DNA from: DATGLE01 sp035294325
Lineage (GTDB): Bacteria; Chloroflexota; Ktedonobacteria; Ktedonobacterales; Ktedonobacteraceae
Length of the DNA: 20,497 nucleotides
NCBI GenBank assembly: GCA_035294325.1
Contig: DATGLE010000079.1
Span: forward strand, 1-20,497
Reading direction: 5' to 3'
Position 1 is the first letter of the stretch. The number at the start of each line of letters is the position of its first letter. The position numbers and the translations under genes are program-made. Under the pieces are notes generated by a model. That model did not search any database and was not told where the DNA came from. It saw only the letters and a program-made list of their open reading frames with translations. Shown one piece after another: positions 1-5,856 of the stretch.

Positions 1-55
1 CCTCGATGATCTGTTCCTCTTCGCTCATCTGTGGCGAGACGAGGCGATCCCTCAT
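1..55 (-). CDS. 5' end of a gene leaving the left edge
   Basis: Only about 18 codons are visible, beginning MRDRLVSPQMSEEEQIIE, so no family can be named. The start at 55 is chosen because CGGGAG lies about 8 nt upstream of the ATG and an extended -10 promoter lies further upstream. An in-frame ATG at 28 (MSEEEQ...) is a possible alternative but has no better ribosome site. The gene is divergent from the AhpD-like gene at 414. Confidence 0.55.
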   Translation of the reverse strand, partial: MRDRLVSPQMSEEEQIIE

Positions 56-100
56 GATACACTCCCGCTTGAAACTGGTGTTCTACAACTCTGTTGTTTC

Positions 101-129
101 ATTATATCAGAGTTGACCACAGGAATCCA
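101..129 (-). promoter_or_regulatory. Extended -10 promoter for the left-edge gene
   Basis: On the minus strand TGATATAAT (positions 109 to 101) is a perfect extended -10 element. The -35 region 17 nt upstream (TGGATT, 129-124) is weak, as is common with extended -10 promoters. Transcription would start near 94 and give a leader of about 40 nt before the ATG at 55. Confidence 0.5.
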
Positions 130-173
130 GACTCTTTTACCGGGTGTTCGCGCGGCTCTGCCGCGCAAAAAGT

Positions 174-226
174 ATAATATGTGGTGGATGTGATACGCTT
201 CGCGCATCACATCCACCACATATTAT
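174..226. repeat. Perfect 21-bp inverted repeat (hairpin A)
   Basis: The arms 174-194 and 206-226 are exactly complementary over 21 nt. The 11-nt centre (ACGCTTCGCGC) can fold further. A GC-rich palindrome (GCGCGGC-TCT-GCCGCGC) lies just to the left. It is not followed by a T-tract and sits in a divergent promoter region, so an ordinary terminator role is unlikely. Confidence 0.85.
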
Positions 227-255
227 GTAAAGCTAGCTTTAATATATAATCATGG

Positions 256-310
256 TATAGAGTGTTTTTGAGAAAATGCGTTTCACGCATTTTCTCAAAA
301 ACACTCTATA
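256..310. repeat. Perfect 26-bp inverted repeat (hairpin B)
   Basis: The arms 256-281 and 285-310 are exactly complementary over 26 nt with only a 3-nt loop (TTC). The stem is AT-rich and unrelated in sequence to hairpin A 30 nt away. A GC-rich stretch (GGCGAAGCC and CGCGGCTGCC) lies immediately to the right. It lies between the two divergent genes, upstream of the AhpD-like gene. Confidence 0.85.
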
Positions 311-344
311 TCCCGGGTGTGGCGAAGCCACGCGGCTGCCTCGG

Positions 345-374
345 TTGCATGTGAAGAGAGGCATCCATTAGAAT
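345..374 (+). promoter_or_regulatory. Candidate promoter of the AhpD-like operon
   Basis: TTGCAT at 345-350 and TAGAAT at 369-374 are separated by 18 nt. The -10 matches the consensus at five of six positions but the -35 at only three. It would place the start of transcription near 381, about 33 nt before the ATG at 414. This is inferred from consensus matching only. Confidence 0.35.
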
Positions 375-413
375 AAATAAATATAAGAAGAAATTTACGA
401 AGGAGAGCCACGC

Positions 414-935
414 ATGCCGCGTATTCCTCCTGTAGAGACGATCCAGTTTCCGCCGGACGACAGGTCTGCTTTCAGCACAATGACCACGCTGTTCCGAGTG
501 ATGGGACACCGGCCCGCTCTCATGCAGCAGAGCATGCAACTGCTGGCGACCGCGATGCGCGAGGGCAGCGTTGAGCCGAAGCTGAAAGAATTGCTCGCCG
601 TCCGCGTCTCGCAGGTCAACCACTGCTTCTATTGAATGTCCGCTCATACTGCCCTGGCAGGGCAGTTGGGAGTCAGCGAAGAGTTGCTGGATGCGCTCTA
701 CCATATCGACGAGCACCGGCACCTGTTCACCGAGCGTGAGCTGGTGGCGCTGCGCTTTGCCGAGATTATGACCACCGGGGCGCGCGACGTGGATGAGACG
801 CTGTGGGATGAGCTGCAAGCCTGGTTCGATGATGGTGAACTGGTAGAGATCGCAACCGTGATCGGCCTCTTCAACTTCTTCAATCGCTTCGCGGACGCTC
901 TCCACATCGATCCACCACCGCAGCCGGGGAGATAG
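414..935 (+). CDS. AhpD/CMD-like protein with in-frame TGA at CxxC (candidate selenoprotein)
   Basis: Read through the TGA at 633-635, this is a 173-residue alkylhydroperoxidase D/carboxymuconolactone decarboxylase-like protein. Such proteins use a CxxC...H site for thiol-dependent peroxide reduction. The core reads LLAVRVSQVNH-C71-FY-[TGA74]-MSAH78-TALAGQLG, so the TGA replaces the second, resolving-site cysteine of CxxC, and the histidine three residues beyond it is kept. Both halves continue the family pattern on either side, including FNFFNRFADAL near the C-terminus, with no frame change. The start at 414 has AAGGAG about 8 nt upstream. The small gene at 941 follows 5 nt after the TAG. 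Alternatives are a nonsense mutation or sequencing error (TGC or TGT to TGA), or two cistrons, because ATG directly follows the TGA. Family assignment is firm; recoding is an inference supported by the hairpin downstream. Confidence 0.8.
633..666 (+). promoter_or_regulatory. Candidate bacterial SECIS element after the in-frame TGA
   Basis: After the TGA (633-635) a hairpin forms from ACTGCCC (648-654) and GGGCAGT (660-666), a perfect 7-bp stem with loop TGGCA (655-659). The apical loop begins 19 nt after the TGA, and a G is the second loop base. Bacterial SECIS elements lie inside the coding region just downstream of the UGA and typically have a short apical loop with an early G at about this distance. 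The classic GU of the E. coli loop is absent. The fit is suggestive, not proof. Confidence 0.5.
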
Positions 936-940
936 ATACT

Positions 941-1183
941 ATGCCTGATAGTGAAGAGAAACTGAAAGCGCTGCTTAACGACCTGCACGAGCTTTCGGAT
1001 TACCTGCATCAACGTGGCGAACGCTCACTGAAGCTCTCGCAGCAGTTCGCGGCCAATGCCCAGAAGGACGCCAGCAATCGCGAGTTCGATCTAAACCAGG
1101 CCAGAATGCTCGATTATCAACACAGTCTGTGGCACGAGATCGGGAATCTGGTCGATAAGCTGATAAAACAGTACGAACATTAG
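941..1183 (+). CDS. Small charged helical protein, unknown family
   Basis: An 80-residue protein beginning MPDSEEKLKALLNDLHEL. It is rich in Leu, Gln, Glu, Lys and His, with no cysteine, no signal peptide and no membrane segment, and looks all-helical. Heptad-like spacing of leucines suggests a helical hairpin or short coiled coil. I do not recognise the family. The ATG lies 5 nt after the stop of the AhpD-like gene, with GGGGAG about 11 nt upstream, so the two are very probably cotranscribed. The location suggests a role linked to the peroxidase-like partner, but nothing in the sequence shows what. Its TAG stop is the first base triplet of a perfect hairpin arm. Confidence 0.75.
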   Translation: MPDSEEKLKALLNDLHELSDYLHQRGERSLKLSQQFAANAQKDASNREFDLNQARMLDYQHSLWHEIGNLVDKLIKQYEH

Positions 1184-1225
1184 AGGGAGGGTGCGGGAGG
1201 CTCTGCCTCCCGCACCCTCCCTCTA
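1181..1225. terminator. 21-bp hairpin between convergent genes (hairpin C)
   Basis: The arms 1181-1201 and 1205-1225 are exactly complementary over 21 nt around a TCT loop. The left arm starts with the TAG stop of the gene at 941-1183. The right arm ends 6 nt before the stop of the minus-strand YtxH-like gene at 1232. The stem is very GC-rich and symmetric, so it could end transcription from both sides, although no T-tract follows on either strand. Confidence 0.65.
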
Positions 1226-1231
1226 GTACTG

Positions 1232-1483
1232 TTAGAGGTTGCCGGAGCGAGCCTGGTTGTAGCGCTCGGTCAATTCGCCCTTCGTGCGAGTATACAGTTC
1301 GCGCCCCTGGGTTAGCGCCTCGTTTGCGCGTGCGCGGATCTGATCGCTGAAAGCGCCGGAGCGCAGCATTACGCCGCGCTCGCTGAGTTGAGCGCGCGTA
1401 GCCTCGCCGGATTGAGGAGCGACCAGTAATCCGACAAGGATGCCCAATCCTAATCCAACGAGCAATCCTAAAAAGAATTTCAT
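1232..1483 (-). CDS. YtxH-like small membrane-anchored protein
   Basis: An 83-residue protein starting MKFFLGLLVGLGLGILVGLLVAP. A glycine-rich transmembrane segment (about residues 3-22) is followed by APQSGEATR, the junction typical of YtxH/gas-vesicle-GvpP-type small proteins. A charged amphipathic helix follows to the end. Members of this family are general-stress-associated and their biochemical role is unclear. The start at 1483 is chosen over upstream options because AAGGAAGGAAACGAG precedes it and the hydrophobic helix then lies at the N-terminus as in relatives. It lies on the same strand as the receiver at 1682 but a 198-nt gap with a hairpin separates them, so it is probably a separate transcript. 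Confidence 0.8.
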   Translation of the reverse strand: MKFFLGLLVGLGLGILVGLLVAPQSGEATRAQLSERGVMLRSGAFSDQIRARANEALTQGRELYTRTKGELTERYNQARSGNL

Positions 1484-1543
1484 CTCGTTTCCTTCCTTTC
1501 CCTTGTTAAAGTTAGAAATACGTCTCGATGATCTCCCACCATG

Positions 1544-1615
1544 CGTAGCCGCGCGCTTTTTCGCGCTCCATCGACTTGTGAAGCGCACCCGCGCGCGAAA
1601 AATCGCGCGGCTACG
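1544..1615. repeat. 23-bp inverted repeat with one mismatch
   Basis: The arms 1544-1566 and 1593-1615 pair over 23 nt with one C-T mismatch (1556 with 1603). The 26-nt centre is unpaired in the main stem. The arms carry CGTAGCCGCGCG and TTTTTCGCGC. It lies between the stop of the receiver gene (1682) and the start of the YtxH-like gene (1483), both minus strand, so it may end the former transcript. No T-tract follows the base of the stem. Confidence 0.75.
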
Positions 1616-1681
1616 TACAGGAGGACATCTCGCCTCTGGTGGTTAACTTTTTGTATCCTGGCGGATGCAGCCCGCTGCCCC

Positions 1682-2083
1682 TCAGCGTCCGGCCTTATCC
1701 AGCAAGTCCTCCACCGTATTCAGCAAGGTTTCAAGCTCAAAGGGCTTGCGCAGCAGGTATACTCCATTATAGCGCTGCGGACTATTCGCTATCAGGTCGC
1801 TTACCTCGTCGGCTTCCAGCACTGCGGCGGTGTAGACGATCACAGGAATATCAGCGGTAACAGGATCATGCTTCAATTGCTTGAGCACATCCTGCCCGGA
1901 CACGTCGCCCAACTTCAAATCGAGAATGAGAAGATCAGGCAACAGGCTCTTCGTCTTCGCAACGGCCTCCTTACCCTCCTGCAAGATAGAGACCTGATAT
2001 TCTTCGTCTTCCAGAACCCTGCGCATCAGGTGCAGCAGTTCATTTCTATCATCTACAACTAGTATCCGTTTTTGCACATTCAA
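1682..2083 (-). CDS. Stand-alone response regulator receiver
   Basis: A 133-residue CheY-like receiver with no output domain, so it must signal by phospho-dependent protein contact or act as a phosphate relay or sink. The acidic pair is D11-D12 in RILVVDDRNE, the phosphoacceptor is D55 in LLILDLKLG, the switch threonine is T85 in VIVYTAAV, and the conserved lysine is K113 in LLRKPF, so all catalytic positions are present. An insertion-like stretch (SDLIANSPQRYNG, about 95-107) lengthens the loop before beta-5. The ATG at 2083 has no strong ribosome site. No kinase gene is adjacent. The nearest in this window are the PhoR-type kinase at 9615 and the CheA-like protein at 5916, neither an obvious partner. 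Confidence 0.9.
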   Translation of the reverse strand: MNVQKRILVVDDRNELLHLMRRVLEDEEYQVSILQEGKEAVAKTKSLLPDLLILDLKLGDVSGQDVLKQLKHDPVTADIPVIVYTAAVLEADEVSDLIANSPQRYNGVYLLRKPFELETLLNTVEDLLDKAGR

Positions 2084-2194
2084 TCGGCGCCGGTAGCCAT
2101 GCCAGGCAAGCGCCGCCTCCTGAGTAACTGTTTGTGTAGCTCTTCTCCTGACGCCTGCGACGATCCAGAATATACCGGCAAGGCGCTCCGGTGG

Positions 2195-2203
2195 AGTATA
2201 GCA
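2195..2203 (-). promoter_or_regulatory. Possible extended -10 for the receiver gene
   Basis: TGCTATACT reads on the minus strand from 2203 to 2195 and fits an extended -10 element. A consensus TTGACA lies at 2231-2226, but the 25-nt spacing to TATACT is too long for one promoter. The leader to the ATG at 2083 would be about 105 nt. Confidence 0.3.
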
Positions 2204-2341
2204 AGTAGTGTATCACGTTACAGATTGTCAAACAAGATTGTGTTTAGAGCAATAGTTTCCCGCTTCGGGGGCTGCCCCGGCCAGCCTGCTTTGTTTAACA
2301 CGACCCGGCGTGTGACCCGGATGCCGCAGGCACCGCGCGGG

Positions 2342-2410
2342 CGTTAGCCAGAGCCGTATAGATGGGCTTCGGATGCTATCCGAAGCCCATCTATACGGCT
2401 CTGGCTAACG
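2342..2410. repeat. Perfect 33-bp inverted repeat (hairpin D)
   Basis: The arms 2342-2374 and 2378-2410 are exactly complementary over 33 nt with a GCT loop. The sequence is unrelated to the other long hairpins in the window. It lies downstream of the CmpX-like gene (minus) and upstream of the receiver, without a T-tract. Confidence 0.9.
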
Positions 2411-2438
2411 AACAGGTCGCCGGGGGCGGCAAATACTT

Positions 2439-2497
2439 CTGAAAGTTACGATCATGCGGGAAAGCCGCAGGTGTGACTTTCAGGCATGATCGTAACT
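2439..2497. repeat. Two crossing inverted repeats (possible pseudoknot)
   Basis: Stem 1 pairs 2444-2457 with 2484-2497 (14 bp, AGTTACGATCATGC and its complement). Stem 2 pairs CTGAAAGT at 2439-2446 with ACTTTCAG at 2476-2483 (8 bp). The two cross, and they share 2444-2446, so they are either alternatives or form an H-type pseudoknot after trimming. A small GCGG/CCGC hairpin (2456-2467) adds to the centre. It lies 36 nt past the stop of the CmpX-like gene. Confidence 0.6.
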
Positions 2498-2532
2498 ATT
2501 CATTGTGGGAGCATCTTTACAGAGAAGTGGTA

Positions 2533-3345
2533 TCAAGGATTGCGAAGTGAACTTGCGCGCATTTGCTCGGCCTGCGCCTGCGCCGCGCTGCGCGCCTGGT
2601 TGATGCTCTGCTGCGCATTGATCCCCGGTGTGTTGCCCTCCATCGCGTTGATCCCCGATGTGGTGCCCTCCATCGCGCTCTCTCCACGCTGGAGCCAGCG
2701 CTGCGCGCTCTCGCGTCCGCCAAGGCCAAAGGCCAGGCCAAAGGCCAGGGCCAGCGCGCCTACTACCGCTGTGAACAGCGTCTCAATGATCGCTGGCGCG
2801 ATCTGCAACTGGTAGAGCGCCATCAGAGCCGCAAAGCCTATGATAGCGCCGCGCGCAATGTTGGCGATGATACTGGCATTGCCGAGGCGCCCGCCCGAAA
2901 GAGCGCCGCGCACAATATCAGCGACAAACGCAGCCAGCAATGTGCCCAGGAAAAGCACCAGCACCGCAACGAAGACATTGGGGATATAACTGATGATGAC
3001 CTGGAGGATATTGCTGACCGTAGGCAATCCCAGTGAATTGAAAGCCGGGATCAGGAAAATCAGGAAGACGAACCAGAAGACAATCTTCCCGAGCAGCGTC
3101 GCGGCATCCATGCGCATGCCCAGGCGCTGCTCCAGGCGATTCAGGCCGATACGCTCGGCCATGCGCTCAAAGCCGATTCTTTTCAACAGGAAAGTCACTG
3201 CTTTTGCCAGCAGGGATGCGACGATCCATCCGATGAGCAGGACGAGCAGGAAGCCGACAAGCTTGGGAACAAAAGAGAATGCGAGATTCAGGGCCGAGCT
3301 TATCGAACTCCATATCGCTGCACCCAGGTTGGTAATCGTACTCAT
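2533..3345 (-). CDS. CmpX/MscS-related TM-helix-repeat membrane protein
   Basis: A 270-residue inner-membrane protein of the conserved TM-helix family related to small-conductance mechanosensitive channels, sometimes annotated CmpX. Five hydrophobic segments are visible, about 23-50, 82-104, 112-141, 159-181 and 186-208. The last ends in the family signature AFGLAFGLGGRESAQRWL. No MscS beta or vestibule domain follows, so it is not a full MscS channel. After the membrane part comes a Gln/Ala-rich tail that contains a tandem decapeptide repeat, AMEGTTSGIN then AMEGNTPGIN (224-243). The start at 3345 has AAAGGAA about 8 nt upstream. It is apparently monocistronic. A role in osmotic or membrane-tension sensing is inferred only from the family. 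Confidence 0.85.
   Translation of the reverse strand: MSTITNLGAAIWSSISSALNLAFSFVPKLVGFLLVLLIGWIVASLLAKAVTFLLKRIGFERMAERIGLNRLEQRLGMRMDAATLLGKIVFWFVFLIFLIPAFNSLGLPTVSNILQVIISYIPNVFVAVLVLFLGTLLAAFVADIVRGALSGGRLGNASIIANIARGAIIGFAALMALYQLQIAPAIIETLFTAVVGALALAFGLAFGLGGRESAQRWLQRGESAMEGTTSGINAMEGNTPGINAQQSINQARSAAQAQAEQMRASSLRNP
2615..2674. repeat. Tandem 30-bp coding repeat
   Basis: Two adjacent 30-nt units (2615-2644 and 2645-2674) match at 27 of 30 positions, keep frame, and encode the decapeptide repeat in the C-terminal tail of the CmpX-like protein. This looks like a recent in-frame duplication. Confidence 0.85.
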
Positions 3346-3858
3346 ACGTGTGTTCCTTTCTGATATAAAGGGTTGGTCCCTCCGTTTAAGACAAAAATAG
3401 GTACGATTACTTTATCGGCATGGATGCTCTCTCTCCTACAGATTTGATGGCAGGCAGCTATTACTAAGTTAATTTTAAGGTTGGGCAACTTTTGTAGCAT
3501 CTAAAACGTATCTATAGATGCCGGGGGATTATTGACGGCTGTCGCTGCTTGCGTTCTTGCTCGCGCTGTGGGGCGCTCGCGCGGTTCCAACGCGCCAGGG
3601 ATGTATATTGTAGTGTGGAAAAGGCACTAAGCACCTTTTCCACACCATACTAAAGGCGAGCGCGGCGGGCGCGAGCAAGCGCGGGTATTGGAAGTCAGAC
3701 ATACCCTGCGGGAGCCTATGATTTGGAGTGGATGGAGGTAGACGCGGGGATAGCTGGCGTGTAATAATATAGAGTGAAATTATGCTGTATTGTTATACCC
3801 GGCTCTATTAAGAAACTTTCCCCGGTGGGAAGCCCTCGGCGGGGGAGAAAAAAGCCCG
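3346..3858. other. Divergent region between CmpX-like gene and ftsH
   Basis: This 513-nt gap has no gene that I can support. It contains the nested palindromic element at 3556-3703. Near 3755-3785 an AT-rich stretch (GTGTAATAATATAGAGTG) may hold the ftsH -10, but no convincing -35 is visible, so I do not call a promoter. The part nearest the CmpX-like gene (3346-3535) holds only its ribosome site as far as I can see. Confidence 0.6.
3556..3703. repeat. Nested palindromic element (hairpin E with conserved flanks)
   Basis: The outer arms CTTGCTCGCGC (3556-3566) and its complement (3669-3679), inner arms GCGCTCGC (3573-3580) and complement (3656-3663), and a 12-bp core stem (3613-3624 with 3634-3645) are nested around one centre. 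The right flank 3655-3701 aligns without gaps to 17877-17923 at 36 of 47 positions. The left flank resembles the same motif in the opposite orientation. It is one copy of the dispersed element described in the findings. Confidence 0.75.
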
Positions 3859-5856
3859 ATGAAAGTTCAGACCAGATACATGTATCAGAATAATCCCAAC
3901 GAACCCGGCTCGCGAAGGCCCCAGGGTTCCAATAACGGGGATAATGGCAATAATGGAGGGGGGCCGCGCGACAACGGTACCTCGCTTATTATCCGCATGG
4001 CGCTCCTGGTCGTCGTCGCTGTGGTAGGGTTTTATCTATTCCAGTACTTCACGCAAAGCAGTAGCAGCAGCACGACGAGCGCGAATACTCTGGAAGTGCC
4101 CTATAGCACCTTCTACCAGCAGGTCGAAGATAATAACGTGGCGACGGCGGTGATTCAGAATCAGGATGTGACCGGCAACTTCAAACATGCCATCACCGTC
4201 ACCGACAGCAATGGTAACAGCAAAACCGGCACCGCGTATCATTTCACGCTGTTGCCCAACGGCGATCCCAAACTTACGCAACTGATGATCCAGCACAATG
4301 TGCAGGTCCAGGCGAAGCCGAGCAGCGATAATAATCTTCTGTTCAATATTCTCATCAACTTTCTGCCCTGGATTCTGATCATTGGCATCTTCTTCCTGAT
4401 CGCACGCCGCGCTACGCAGAGCCAGCAGAACATTTTTAGCTTTGGCAAGAGCCGCGCGAAGATGGTCCTGGAGGATCGTCCAACCACGACCTTCGCCGAT
4501 GTCGCGGGCGTCGATGAGGCGAAGAACGATCTGGTTGAGGTAGTAGAGTTTCTTAAGACGCCGCAGAAGTTCCAGCGGCTCGGCGGCAAGATCCCGCGCG
4601 GTGTGCTGCTGGTTGGCCCTCCCGGCACCGGTAAGACGCTGCTGGCGCGAGCCGTGGCCGGTGAGGCCAGTGTGCCCTTCTTCTCGATCAGTGGCTCAGA
4701 GTTCGTGGAAGTGCTGGTCGGTGTGGGCGCCAGCCGTGTGCGCGACCTCTTCGACCAGGCCAAGAAGGCCGCGCCCAGCATCATCTTTATCGATGAGATC
4801 GATGCGGTGGGCCGCCAGCGCGGCGCCAGCATCAACAGCAACGACGAGCGCGAGCAGACGCTCAACCAGTTGCTCGTCGAGATGGACGGCTTCGATGCGC
4901 GGCAGGCGGTAGTGGTGATCGCCGCGACCAACCGGCCCGACGGTCTTGACAAGGCGCTGCTGCGTCCAGGCCGCTTCGACCGCCGTGTGACGGTGGATCG
5001 TCCCGACTGGAATGGCCGCCTGGCGATCCTCAAAATTCATACGCGCGACGTGCCGCTGGCAAAAGATGTTGACCTGATTACCATCGCGCGCGCTACACCG
5101 GGCATGGTCGGCGCGGACCTGGCGAACCTGGTGAACGAGGCGGCTCTGCTGGCCGCGCGCCGCAACCTGGATGCCGTTACCCAGGTCTGCTTCGATGAGG
5201 CGCTGGATAAAATTCTGCTCGGTGCGGAGCGCCCGCTGATCCTGAGCGACGAGGACTTGAACGTCATCGCCTATCATGAAGGCGGCCACGCGCTGACCGG
5301 CCTGCTTACCGAACATGTCGATCCCGTGACCAAAGTCACGATTGTGCCACGCGGTCAGGCGCTGGGCGTCACGCAGTATACGCCGCTTGATGATCGCTAC
5401 AACTACTCGAAGGATTACCTGGAGGCGCAACTGGTTACAGCTCTGGGTGGACGCGCCGCCGAGGAGGTCGCGATTGGCCGCATCACTACGGGAGCGGAGA
5501 ATGATCTCCAGCGCGTTACCGCCATTGCGCGCCAGATGGTTACGCATTGGGGTATGAGCGAACGCCTCGGCACCATCATCTACGGTGATAACGACGATCC
5601 TTTCGCGGGCACCGCGCTTGCCGGTAAAACGCGCGAGTATAGCGAGAAGACGGCCAGTATTATCGATGAAGAGGTCAACCGCATTGTAACCTGGGCACAT
5701 CAGCGCGCCGTGAGCCTGCTGTCCGAGCACCGTGAGACGCTGGATCGCATCGCCAGAGCTTTGCGCCTGCATGAGACCATCGATGCCAGGCAGTTGCGCG
5801 AGATCATGATTGAGACCGGCGCAATCAATGCCGCCCCTGCATCCTATCGTGGATAA
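3859..5856 (+). CDS. ftsH: ATP-dependent membrane zinc protease FtsH
   Basis: FtsH unfolds and degrades membrane and short-lived cytosolic proteins as a membrane-anchored hexamer. The 665-residue protein has a Gly/Asn-rich cytoplasmic N-terminus, TM1 at about 42-64, an extracytoplasmic domain, TM2 at about 161-183, and an AAA module with Walker A GPPGTGKT (253-260), Walker B IIFIDEID (308-315) and second region of homology with arginine finger RPGRFDRR (369-376). The peptidase has zinc motif HEGGH (473-477) and third ligand D549 in GAENDLQR. The start at 3859 follows GGGGGAG about 11 nt upstream. An in-frame TTG at 3790 would add 23 unlikely residues. Odd point: pore loop 1, normally MFVG, reads V285-L286-V-G, so the aromatic pore residue is missing. 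The stop codon lies inside hairpin F. Confidence 0.97.
   Translation: MKVQTRYMYQNNPNEPGSRRPQGSNNGDNGNNGGGPRDNGTSLIIRMALLVVVAVVGFYLFQYFTQSSSSSTTSANTLEVPYSTFYQQVEDNNVATAVIQNQDVTGNFKHAITVTDSNGNSKTGTAYHFTLLPNGDPKLTQLMIQHNVQVQAKPSSDNNLLFNILINFLPWILIIGIFFLIARRATQSQQNIFSFGKSRAKMVLEDRPTTTFADVAGVDEAKNDLVEVVEFLKTPQKFQRLGGKIPRGVLLVGPPGTGKTLLARAVAGEASVPFFSISGSEFVEVLVGVGASRVRDLFDQAKKAAPSIIFIDEIDAVGRQRGASINSNDEREQTLNQLLVEMDGFDARQAVVVIAATNRPDGLDKALLRPGRFDRRVTVDRPDWNGRLAILKIHTRDVPLAKDVDLITIARATPGMVGADLANLVNEAALLAARRNLDAVTQVCFDEALDKILLGAERPLILSDEDLNVIAYHEGGHALTGLLTEHVDPVTKVTIVPRGQALGVTQYTPLDDRYNYSKDYLEAQLVTALGGRAAEEVAIGRITTGAENDLQRVTAIARQMVTHWGMSERLGTIIYGDNDDPFAGTALAGKTREYSEKTASIIDEEVNRIVTWAHQRAVSLLSEHRETLDRIARALRLHETIDARQLREIMIETGAINAAPASYRG

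Larger units (their letters stand above)
56..413. other. Divergent intergenic region with two hairpins
   Basis: This 358-nt gap separates the left-edge minus gene from the AhpD-like plus gene. It holds the minus-strand extended -10 promoter, two long perfect hairpins (174-226 and 256-310), small GC-rich palindromes beside them (around 150-166 and 321-338), and a candidate plus-strand promoter at 345-374. Both hairpins have a CCGGGTGT word beside them (about 139-147 and 312-320). I see no gene in it. Confidence 0.7.
2084..2532. other. Gene-free region with hairpin D and a knotted repeat
   Basis: This 449-nt gap lies between two minus-strand genes. It contains the possible receiver promoter near 2195-2231, a GC-rich stretch with several small palindromes (2255-2340, for example CGGGG-GCTG-CCCCG), a 33-bp perfect hairpin (2342-2410), and a pair of crossing inverted repeats (2439-2497). 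I see no coding sequence in it. Confidence 0.7.

Noticed and set aside
636..935. Independent gene starting at the ATG right after the TGA
   Set aside because: The upstream 73 codons and this part together make one continuous AhpD-like domain split inside the catalytic motif; no ribosome site precedes the ATG. Kept only as an alternative to recoding.
3556..3703. Palindromic elements considered as insertion sequences
   Set aside because: No transposase frame lies inside or beside any copy, and no clear target-site duplication could be seen by eye.
3790..3858. TTG start that would lengthen FtsH by 23 residues
   Set aside because: The extra residues do not resemble FtsH N-termini and no ribosome site precedes the TTG; ATG at 3859 has GGGGGAG upstream.
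4696..5772. Long minus-strand open frame of about 358 codons opposite ftsH
   Set aside because: It lies wholly within the ftsH coding sequence, has no ribosome site or recognisable motif, and is the expected shadow of a GC-biased gene.
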